Assembly (NCBI GenBank): GCA_947179485.1 | Contig: OX359249.1 | Location: 34,148,250 to 34,212,249 of the forward strand | Direction: 5' to 3' | DNA length: 64,000 bases | From: Allacma fusca | Taxonomy: Eukaryota > Arthropoda > Collembola > Symphypleona > Sminthuridae | Part shown: positions 1-10,235 of the stretch, piece by piece | Layout: each line of letters starts with the position of its first letter | Position numbering within the stretch: position 1 is the stretch's first letter | Notes under the pieces: generated by a model | Told to the model about the DNA's origin: nothing | Database searches by the model: none | What the model saw: the letters and a program-made list of their open reading frames with translations, nothing else | Translations under genes and position numbers: made by a program

Positions 1-206
1 AGAAAACTCCTCACCTCATATGCCTTCGCGTGTGAGAAAGAATTTCAAGGAAATCGTATACTACATCCAGACGAGACATAAAACTAAGAGTAAGCCAAAA
101 CTTTTCGGATATTTTGTAAGCAATAACATAAGGAAGACATTAGAGTTCTGATGTGTGCTACAGAGACAAGAGTGTAAGTATGATAAGAAAGAAGACTTGT
201 GCTTAC

Positions 207-314
207 CTCACAAAAACAGGTGCCATTTAGGCAATCCCCATGACCGGAACAGTTTGCTTCGCACATACCCCGAATCAGATCTGAATAAAAGAATCCGTGG
301 ACATATTTCGCCAT
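207..314 (-). CDS. Exon with EGF-like module (partial gene, runs off left edge)
   Basis: This exon encodes about 36 residues. It contains a cysteine pattern typical of an EGF-like repeat (C-x3-C-x5-C-x4-C-x1-C, around CSGHGDCLNGTCFC), as found in extracellular or membrane-anchored proteins. The 3' end is well supported: the coding frame stops at a GAG codon followed by a strong donor (GTAAGC, 206-201), leaving phase 0. The 5' end is uncertain. The open frame has an ATG at 314-312 and an in-frame TAG four codons upstream. It could be a first coding exon starting at that ATG, or an internal exon using the weak acceptor formed by the same TAG. No signal peptide is seen after the ATG, which favours an internal exon. 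The remaining exons would lie left of the window. The family could not be identified beyond EGF-like. Confidence 0.55.
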
Positions 315-3300
315 TTGACAAGTAGGCTAGGACGTTTTGCTATTTGCTAGCATTCGCTCCAGCTTCAGCATACAAATACAATTCAGACCACAAAGAGGAA
401 CAATTGGTACTTTCGCCGATTTAGCTATAAATATAAAGAAAAAAAACATATAAATATTACAACATAAATGCTATAACAGGACTTTTCCAACTATTCATTG
501 CTCACCATGATTCTTTTTATGTACCATTAAGAAAATATTAACTATTCTAATCTGCTAAGAATAGGTATGAGTCATGAGGCTGTAGGTGCACACCTATGTA
601 ACCCTTGGGCTTAAAGTCACCATTTGACTTATGACTTTTGTACATTATATGTATGTATGTAAGTAACTTCCTTTTGATGCCCGGTGTGCTTATTTCTAGC
701 CTTTATTTTCCGAAATGGGAGGCATTAAAGCTAGAAATCCATAACTTTCAAGTTTAGATATACACATAATTACCTAATACCTATACGTCGATGTGTACTT
801 TTAAGAACCTTCAGTACACCTCAATCCATGACACAATCATCAACCTTATTTTTAACGTGACACATTCACAAAAGGGAAACTTAAACCCCGTCAGTACCAC
901 AAGGGTAAACAGCGCTTCACTTTTGTACTCATTGTCAGTTAGTTAATGTTTCATGAGGCTTTCAGTGATAGTCACTTGTTGAAAAGTAAATATAACCTCG
1001 TTGCAACAATCCGGATCCATACCAAGCATTTTTTTAAATGGGTAGTAAGCAAGTTTTAATAGTAACATTACTTAATATTAACTACCAAGACCGTGATTAG
1101 TACTGACGTACTCGGGTAAGTATGTATCTAAAACGGTTCATACTTCTTGCATGTGTGAATTTAGAATTTGAATACTTTCGCACCCATGAAAAAATCCAAT
1201 ATGTCAACACTGTGTCTAAACAGCTATGTAATAGATTAATAGATATTGACATAACATGGGTATACTTTTTGGGTATGTCTATTTCTGCTCTGTACGACAA
1301 CTTTCCCAGTTTTGTTTAATCGGTCTTTTAGATCAAAACGTGTAGCCATATATTATTCCTATTATTACATGCGAGTATATCCAAGAAAATGTTTAATCTT
1401 ACTTCAAAAATAGTCCACTTACTTACTGATAGTTGGGTAAGGTTAGGTAGCTCACCCAGTATGCGCAAAACGGCATGCATTCAATGGACAATCTGTTTTT
1501 AAACAGATCCAGAGTAACGAAATATATGTATCTCTACAAAGTTCCCTGTCTGTCTTTTAGCAGAATATAAAATTTTTCCCAACGACTAATTATTACTCTG
1601 TTTTGAAGTGACATACAACAGGGGAAAGATTTGATATTGATGCAAACATTAAATCTGCATTTCCAAGGCCCTGAAAAAATGAATCAACTACAAGAATGAT
1701 AAATACAAACATATTTTTATGCAGATACGGTGCACAGAGTCACAACTTTTTTGTAATTTTTCCCACAAAAACCAGTTCCTCTACTAATACTAATTATGTA
1801 CGTCAGCATCTAACAGAAGCCGGTGGTAGTTCCCGTATTTTAAATTCTTCACATGCCACATTATCTTACATTAGACAAAAAAATTAGAAACAAAACTAAA
1901 TGTAGCTATTTGTAAAAGGTCAAACGAAGAAATAAGGTAAGTAAACTTTGCTGTCCTGCTTGCAAGGTATGACTTATGAGTGGCATACTGTAATAATAAT
2001 TTATTGTTAGAAACACCAAGAAGCCAAGAGCCAATTCATGTTGTTTATAATAATTACCATACTGACAAGTTTGCGACTCGCACGGATTACCATAGCCCCT
2101 TTGTAATATGGTGTCAATCGCAGCATAAATATTAACTACGTATGATAGGCATAAAACTGAAATAAATTAATTTCTACTTGAATTTATTATCATGACTAAT
2201 CAGCTCCTACACTTACTACTCCAGAAAGAATGAAGTTAGTCAATCGGCTACGTTGATCAGATAGAAATTGGATATAACTGACTTCAACATATCAGCAACA
2301 CCAAAATAGGTAAAATCATCGAGGTTACCATTTGAGGCAACTGTGAATAATAGAAGTAAGATCCACAATAGAAGTAGCTACATGCATACATGAATATACT
2401 TAACAGTGTATTGACTGTTTCAAAAAATTCATCATGTAACCAAAAAAGTGCATTGCAAATTGCAACAATGAGAGCGTACTAAAAGAACAAGCCGTGATCA
2501 GTCATCGCTTTTCGTATTAAGACCTGACAGATGCCAAGTCAACTAGTCAACTGTAGATGGCATGAAAACGATTATTTTCTGAAATTTGTAACAAAACATC
2601 TTCCACAGGTCAAACTCTGTTAACCATAGTCGGAGTACCTAAACAATTGACCTAACCCGAAGTTACGTTAACTGAAAAGAAAATATAATATGTAGTTACT
2701 ATATATACTTATATTTCAGTTTTATTCGTAAGCCCGTGAAGATATAATACATTATTATCTCGCGGAGATCTTACAAGGCAACTCTGCTAAAACTAACTGT
2801 ATCCACAAAATGAAGAACCTGTCTGCCCTACCGAAAACTGCATATAAGTGGGTGGTAAAAATAGTCGTGCAAACGGCAGACATTTTCCTCATTCTGTAAA
2901 TATAATGTGTGAGTATTATATATAGTACATGGGGAAATTCAACTCGGAAAAACAAGTTCCAAAATTAGATTCTTTCTCAGAAATGACTGATATCGAACAA
3001 AGGTTTCATGCAACTGCGCATTTTTAATGCGAAGATCTAACACGGTTGTCCAGAAGAGATAATTGTAGGTATAATTCTGAAATGGCTGGCTACCAGGCTC
3101 CATCAAAAATTTTTAATCAATCTCACCCTATTAACATAGGGAAAATTTCATTTACTTGCCAGAATCTCTATATGTTTCAACCGTTTTTTGAAGCCTTTTC
3201 GACATTTTTTATTTACGGATTAAATTGAGTCAATGGGTAGAACACGGGGCTTAAAACTAGGTAAATACTCGTACACTTCAATAAATAATTGCACGACATG

Positions 3301-5689
3301 ATGTTCTGATTAGCTTTATCTACAGTGTCCGGAATTGAAGGACCTGATATTCACATTTATATTTGTCTACTGTCGTTAATGCAATATGAAGACATCGGTG
3401 GCAATGGCAACGTGTTCTCAAGCTCTCACCAGCAGGGTAGAACAATCACAGTATTAGTTCCAATTACTTTTTCATTAGCTAACTCTTCTTGGCTCTTAAC
3501 TGTTTGTAATTACTTATGGACGTTGCTACACTGATTGAGGAGTCAAGCAGCGATCAGAAGTTGTTTATGCATTTAGCTTCAGAGCATAATCCTAATTTAG
3601 TACCTCATCAATACTTACAAAAAAAATGAAGCAATACCAAAACATTCCCTCATCAATTTCAGCAAATGCCCAGAAATGGACAATTAAGTACTTCACCAGT
3701 TTTCATTACGATGTGACATGACAAAAACTAGAATTGCAACAGCAGCCTTATTGAAAAGAAAAATTAAAGGGGATTTATTTAACACACGCTGCTCCAGGCT
3801 TCGCATTAACTTTCCCCACCAGATCTGTCAATATACATAGTATTAGTGGTATGCATTCAAATGATAGTTATTTACTTAATTGTACTTTGTGGATTCGTAG
3901 CTATGGTATTGGTGACAGTGACAGTACAGAAATGTGCTCTCCTTATGATGTATAAGTACTGATTAGATAATGAAGGTCGAGTAAATTGAAAAATAGTGTT
4001 ATACGGATGGGCAATGATCCATTTCATTCAAAAACGAGTAAGTCAACAAGAATGATGTCAAAGCTGTTTCTCATGTTCAGTTCACTACTAAAACCACCTG
4101 CTAATACTTGGTCACAATTAATTCTTTCCCCTAAAATGATACACTTGCTGGGGTATGAATCAGCAGCTAGTCCGAAATGGAAAGTCGTTTGTCCATTCGA
4201 ATCTTAAAATAAACATTTCACTGTAATTCCGTCTACCTCTTGTCAATCACCTGTCATATTGTTTTGCGTGGTGTGGTCTCGTAAACTGTCATATTGTTAT
4301 AGAGTTGGCATCATTCAAGTGCACACCTACTATAAGAAAATATCTTTCCATGGCTTTCTTAGTTCACAATCGTAGGTTGTGTTGTCGAGGTGATTAATGC
4401 TCAACCCCAAATGATCCAGGTATATTCAAATTGGAATTGGCAAACAGGCAATAACTGTCTAAAAATAATCTCAAACAATGTAGTTAGTTACGTAAAGATC
4501 CCAATCGGCACCAAATAATATCCTGAGGAACAATATGTCAACCATCCTTCAATATTAGCCATTTTTGAATGCTGCACTAATGTACAATGCTTCTTATTAA
4601 CGAAGGTAAAAAGTGAAGCTGTTTTTATATTAATTCTTGTGAAACTGAATCACAAGAAATTAAAATCATAGATTGCTATTTCAGAATCCCAGTAAACAAA
4701 AATGTGTTTCTTACTCGCAGATTTACTTTCCAGGAGACTGTCTTCCCGTGACCTAATCTTTCTCTAACTATTACAAAATGATTCCTTGAATTTAATGCAT
4801 ATCATATTACACCAGTTATAATTTTAAAATAAATTAATGATCTCCAAATATAATCCTCCTTACCAAGGACAAGCTAATCCAAATCTTCCGAAACACGAGT
4901 ACTTGGGTTTCAAAGGTATCTTGAATTTGTCGATCTGAGTTTCTTGGATCTGTCTCACGGGTCACACAGGTCGTAGATCAATGGTGAAGATTTAAAATCA
5001 AGCTTTGAAAAAACTTTCCCTTCCAATATCCTTGCCTCCACTACTGCCCAGTAATGACTAAATTACTGACTGTCCTAAATTACAGACTGCACTGGAAGAT
5101 GTTGATTCACGAAAAGAATAAATAAATGACTTAGTGTTTGATCACGGTAATTATACTAAAACCACATTCGAGATCAATATCGGGTATCCCCCTTGTTGCC
5201 TTATTATTGCTGAGAATGTTGAAGGATCCGATGTTTCTTTACAGATAGAGGGGTGGGGTATAGGGGGGACGTCTATCTTCTTGGACTAGTAACAAAAGTC
5301 CTGGAAGGTTTGGTAAAAATCCTCGGTGCGTAATTTGATTCGACTCAAATAAAATATATTCTCCCCTGTCGAAGAATCCTATATTACACCTAAATACTGA
5401 TATGAGATTTTTTTTATTAAAAGACTGCTCTTTTTGGCCAGCACAGATTTTCCCTTGACATTCCCTATCAACTCCTCCTGTACACTACATATATATTATT
5501 AATTCCTGCGGTATTTCCCCTCCCCCTACAGCTGTTGAAATTTCCTCCACTTTGGATTTTGTTTTTGTACTAGATTATTAGGACACTCTTCAAAAATTCA
5601 CGAGTAATTTTGAGGGAGTGATCACTCCATGACAGCCATGTACAACAAAGATTACACACTCCTTCAAAAAAAAAACAAAAAACAACAAT
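315..5689. other. Non-coding interval, probable intron or upstream region of EGF gene
   Basis: Only short open frames below about 80 codons occur, none with recognisable motifs or splice context. The DNA is AT-rich with no obvious transposon ends. It may be the upstream region or a long intron of the minus-strand EGF-module gene. Nothing else could be supported here. Confidence 0.4.
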
Positions 5690-6270
5690 ACTAAAACGGT
5701 ATTCCCTAGAGTACACTCCCACTTCAAATTACTGCCAGCTGACTTTAAATTCCCGAATTCTTCGAATATTTCCAGGAGTCTCTCCTCACAGGTGACGTGA
5801 TATTTTCCTTCTAATAACAAAACTTTAAGTAACTAACATGGAAACAAAGCCCCGAGTTTGATATTAAAACTTTGTTGATTCCAAAAAAAAGGGCCAACAA
5901 AACGGAATTCTTCCCCTCCTCACATGTGTCTATCTAAACACTTCAGATTGCAGATCTCGATTCAAAACGTAAAGCGAACTTTATCATTGGTCTATTAAAG
6001 GAAAGACGATCAAAATAAATAAATATCCATAGGACCCAGAATTTATATAGTTACTGAAGCACTGAACGTATCGAGAATTTCGTTATGACTCAACTTGGTT
6101 CGTCACTACTCTCAACAACTCCCATAATTACTCTAATTTAATTTGCACTTCCCCACATAAACACACACTCACACTCACAGAAGACAAAAAAAAACTATTT
6201 TAAAATATAATAAAGATCTTTCAGCTGACTTTGGTTACAGTATTACCAGCTTGTGAGCTCTTGTGTGAAA
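5690..6270. repeat. Dispersed repeat, copy A
   Basis: This block resembles 35600-36160 in the same orientation and order. Shared landmarks are an AATTCCCGAATTCT-like string followed by a TCCAGGAGT element, CATGGAAACAAA then ACTTTGTTGAT, TCTCGATTCAAAA then AAAGC, ACTGAACGTAT, ATGACTC then CGTCACTA, a CCCCACA/CACACA stretch, and CTTTCAGCT followed by TTTGGTT. By eye the copies share roughly 70% of bases with small indels. No terminal inverted repeats or coding frames were found, so the class is unknown. It may be an old transposon or a duplicated regulatory block. Confidence 0.6.
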
Positions 6271-6722
6271 CTCATTGGGACGTTGGGACTATGGGACTAT
6301 ATGCAGAGGTAATTATTATTGAATAAAATCTCTGAGTCAGTATGCATCTACTAAAAACTTATACTTACACAAATTGAGGAAATTCAGGGCGCTTGCTCCG
6401 ATCTCTAGTACACAACACACTGGGATGTGTATAGTATACACGTTACTTAAAAGCTATACTTACACACACACTGCTCCTTCCTCCTGGAGAAAAAGGAAAC
6501 ACTCTCAATGTTCCGTTCCTATATTAACTCGAGAGATCCGCTCGTGTACTTATATCCTATGTAGGATTTAGTACTTGAGTCGCACGGGGAACACGAGAGA
6601 AAGAATGAGAGGACTCCGCTCAGCTCGGAATCTGTCTTTGCACGGATCCGAATATTAATCAGTATATGCACGCACACACTCACTATATACTCAGCAGCAG
6701 CAGGAGCAGAAGTACGTTGAGT

Positions 6723-6763
6723 AGTGCTCAGTGCTCATAGTGCTTTAGTTAGTGCTCTCTACT
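6723..6763. repeat. Cluster of AGTGCTC/T direct repeats
   Basis: Four AGTGCT units occur within about 40 bp, and the block is flanked by the inverted words GAGTAG and CTACTC. It could be a protein-binding cluster in a promoter, but no transcript evidence is available. Confidence 0.4.
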
Positions 6764-7623
6764 CCATCCTCATCCTTTGAGCTCGCTCGTATGTATGAGT
6801 CCCTTATATTATATTTCTATGATGTCTGTACTATATAGACTGCCACTGAGTATAACTATAGGGATAGCGGTTTCGTATATATATTAAATGTGCAGGACGA
6901 ATCAGTTATAGCTTAAATAGCCATCATGCCAGCTCCCAACCCAACCTCGTATAGTTTAAGCTGTGCCAAATCGCATACTGAAATTCCCAGCAGAGTTTGC
7001 TCAACTCCGACCACCAGAACTCAGAACTCTAGCTAGAGTCAGTGGTAGCGTAGAGAAACCCCCAGAGAGCCGCAGTAATGTACGTATATGTCTATATGAC
7101 TAGAGGCTATGCAAAAGACGAGCTTAAACTGGACTGTGTGAAAGTGGAAAAACTGCAAAGTTTTGCTAATATTGTAAGTATGGCAGTGGCAATGGCTAGG
7201 CCTAGGCTTTCTTTAGAAGTTTAGAGGCTGATGCGGAAAAATGAGAAATATAGATAAGGGTATATAGACTAGCTTATATGGAGTATGTATGTATATAGTG
7301 GGGGGTTATAGATATTATAGAACGTGCATATATGGGAATGCTTGGGAAAAAATATATGTGGAGGAAGTAAACAAGCAAAAGGTATGTAGGGAGGTGTATA
7401 CTAGGGGAGTATGTATGTACTGTGTAGTATGTGTACAGTGTACAGTATTTTTTATCCGCTGGGTAATATCTTCACCTATAGAGATAAATAAAAGTTGTTG
7501 CAAAAAGTGGAAAGGTAGGAAAGTGTGGAGTGTATAGGGTATGTATGGGACATGTACATGTATGGACAGACGCCTTCATTCATAATAATGTTAATAGGAA
7601 AGTATAGAGACTATGCCTTGGGA

Positions 7624-7631
7624 CGAGACTG
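7624..7631. repeat. Target-site duplication, left of MITE copy 1
   Basis: CGAGACTG here is repeated exactly at 8061-8068 on the other side of the element. Confidence 0.88.
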
Positions 7632-8060
7632 TAATGTTAGGGAAATCCCTCTTCTTACAATCCCAATCCCTATTCAATCTCGATACCTCATTTCACACTC
7701 CGTCCCAATCACTCTATGTACCATAGAGAAAACTCCCAATCCCTCTAATGCACACACACACTCCCGATAGTCAATCCCACTCAATCTCACGCGCTGCGCG
7801 CGCATGCGTACATACCGCGCCAATTTTAAAAAGCGCCTCTAATTAATCCAATTTAATTTAATTAACTAAATTAATTAAATTAATGTGGTTTAATTTCTGA
7901 CCATCAATCCCACTCAGTTTTCTACATTTTTGCGTCAATCCCACTCCCTCTCAATCCCTCTGTACATTCAAATAGTCAATCCCAATCCCACTCCCAATCC
8001 GTCCGGACTGATGTTTTTGTCAGTCCGTCCTGTGACCTGCTCGGGATTTCCCTAACATTA
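7632..8060. mobile_element. hAT-like MITE, copy 1 (429 bp)
   Basis: The element has perfect 18-bp terminal inverted repeats (TAATGTTAGGGAAATCCC) and is flanked on both sides by the 8-bp duplication CGAGACTG (7624-7631 and 8061-8068). An 8-bp target duplication is the hallmark of hAT-superfamily insertion. It has no transposase gene, so it is a non-autonomous miniature element. Subterminal regions hold many CAATCCC-type motifs, as hAT ends often do. The centre has a GC-rich CGCGCTGCGCGCGC stretch and an AT-rich TTAATT palindromic run. Near the right end GGACTGA and TCAGTCC form a short stem with an 8-base loop. Confidence 0.88.
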
Positions 8061-8137
8061 CGAGACTGTTTGGGAGAGAGTATGTGAATATGTGAAACGT
8101 GAGGTAGACTTGCTATAGTCGCTATTGCACCAGCCCA

Positions 8138-8566
8138 TAATGTTAGGGAAATCCCTCTTCTTACAATCCCAATCCCTATCCAATCTCGATACCTCATTTC
8201 ACACTCCGTCCCAATCACTCTATGTACCATAGAGAAAACTCCCAATCCCTCTGATGCACACACACACTCCTGATAGTCAATCCCACTCAATCTCACGCGC
8301 TGCGCGCGCATACGTACATACCGCGCCAATTTTAAAAAGCGCCTCTATATAATTTAATTAAATTAAATTAACTAAATTAATTAAGTTAATGTGGTATAAT
8401 TTCTGATCATCAATCCCACTCAGTTTTCTACATATTTGCGTCAATCCCACTCCGTCTCAATCCCTCTGTACATTCAAATAGTCAATCCCAATCCCACTCC
8501 CAATCCGTCCGGACTGATGTTTTTGTCAGTCCGTCCTGTGAGCTACTCGGGATTTCCCTAACATTA
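8138..8566. mobile_element. hAT-like MITE, copy 2 (429 bp)
   Basis: This second copy has the same length and orientation as the element at 7632-8060 and the same 18-bp terminal inverted repeats. Its own 8-bp duplication is different: CCAGCCCA at 8130-8137 and 8567-8574. The differing duplications show two separate insertions, not a tandem duplication of one locus. The two copies differ at scattered positions, mainly in the central AT-rich run, and are separated by only about 77 bp including duplications. Confidence 0.88.
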
Positions 8567-8574
8567 CCAGCCCA

Positions 8575-10150
8575 GTGCCAGTGCCCAGTGGCAGTGGCAT
8601 GAAGATACAGTCATATTGATTATACTTATATGCCTTGTTATGTGTGGCATGTTTATAGGGGGGTGGATGTTGAAATTTTGTTGAAGTACTGCACAATTTC
8701 TGGATTTTATATAGCAGGAGATAGCAAAAAAAAAAAGTAGTCTATAGTGAAGAGCTTTAGTAGACAATTATGTATTTATACTAGAGTAGCGAGTGCCTCA
8801 GTCAATATTACCTAGGGAAGATTGGGATTTTTTACGTCATTTTACTATCTTGCACCCCATAGTAAGTAGATGTTGTGGGAGCAGTGGCGTTGAGTGCACA
8901 TGCACTGAGAGCTCGGAGGAGAAGGCAAGCATCTGCCTGAGCCAGCGTCCCAGGTCACTGTATTGAGTGTGTATGTATATGGAGTGTATCCCATATGTAC
9001 GGTACCACTCCCCTGGAAAGGAAAGAAAAACTAAGAACCTCCTGTGTATCCTTCAATGTTATGTTTTGTTATTGGGAAAAGTTGTACTGGCGTCTATAGA
9101 GGACATGTGCACTTAAATTTACTTGAACAAACCACAATTAAGCGTCACAGTGCACACGTACGCCTACAACTACAACTCTCATTGTCAGCGTCCTGTGACG
9201 CTCATGTGCTTCATTGGGAAAAAACTCAAGGAAGTATCCTATCTGTATATGAGCCATGTATACTATTGGGTCGTTCCAGGAATTAAATTATGGTTAAATA
9301 TGCACTCCAATCCTGCACCAGGAGCAGTAGTACATACATATGTGTCGGTTTTAATATGAAGGAGGAAAGTGATAGTCTAATAGTCATTTTCGATCCTTCC
9401 AAAATATGTAAAAATGGTGAAGGGAAATAAGAGAGATTACAGTTATCATTAAATTACTTACGTGCACACTCAACCTCTCTATTTCCTTTCCTTGGGGTTT
9501 CTGTTTGACTTGTTGTAGAAATTGGTTTTTGTGGTTTGGATGCAGATTAGGTTGTTCGTGGAATGCTCGACCATTGGAATCAGCCGTATGTGTACACAGT
9601 GTGTGATAAGACTGTCAATGAGAGGTATTTGTTGGGGGTATATTATATGTGTAGGTGGTATCTGTAGAAGTGTTGTAAAAGCCTGACAAGAATACCACTG
9701 GGATTGATCTGTTGTAAATACATGTGCGGAGAGAGAAACCATATAGTCTATAGGTTCAGCACCTTTATCATTTATGGCTTACTTTGTTTGTTATGAATAA
9801 TTTGACTTCTCTTTTTGAGGATGTGGACACGCGCTGAAGAACGTGAGAGTTTAGGATTTTTGTGGGGTAAAAAGTAGCTCGCTGTCCGTGTTAACACTCA
9901 TGAGGTCGTAAAGTATTTTTGATACGCTTGTAATCGTCGTGATTTGAGGGAAACGTGGGAAACTAGAGCAAGCTGAGTGACTCAGTTTGGACTGTACTAT
10001 ACTGTGAGCTGGGGATGTTTTCTAAATGGTGCAGAAAAATTTCTGGGAAATTGTGAGAGAGAGAGAGTAGTTGTAAATAGTACATGTAATTATTTAGATA
10101 CATGGGGCACACAAGTAATGTATAAAGAGCTCATGGACTGTCAATCCCAT
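8575..10150. other. Non-coding interval downstream of protease gene
   Basis: Several open frames of 65-87 codons occur on both strands but none shows family motifs, consistent splice sites or codon structure. The stretch separates the MITE pair from the 3' end of the serine protease gene. Nothing else was supported. Confidence 0.4.
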
Positions 10151-10156
10151 TTTATT
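10151..10156 (-). promoter_or_regulatory. Polyadenylation signal of serine protease gene
   Basis: The minus strand reads AATAAA here, about 80 bases after the stop codon of the CUB-trypsin gene, the expected spacing for a 3' UTR signal. Confidence 0.55.
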
Positions 10157-10235
10157 CCTCGAATGAAAAGATTTAAATAGTTTGCAAATAAGTTAGCGAT
10201 GCTTGCCCAGTAAACCCCAAGTGCCTTACAGGCAC

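Larger units (their letters stand above)
6271..7631. other. Non-coding interval with short direct repeats
   Basis: No convincing exon is present. The notable element is a cluster of AGTGCT units at about 6723-6763 within GC-richer DNA that looks promoter-like. From 7260 to 7600 the plus strand is rich in GTATGTAT and ATATGG words. The open frames here (for example 7289-7537) are low-complexity and unsupported. Confidence 0.35.

Noticed and set aside
7976-8329. 117-codon minus-strand open frame
   Set aside because: It runs across both hAT-like MITEs and their spacer; the apparent protein is a by-product of the repeated CAATCCC words and inverted repeats.
7640-8560. CRISPR-like or satellite appearance of repeated CAATCCC words
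   Set aside because: Spacing is irregular and the words lie inside two transposons with terminal repeats and target duplications; this is eukaryotic DNA.
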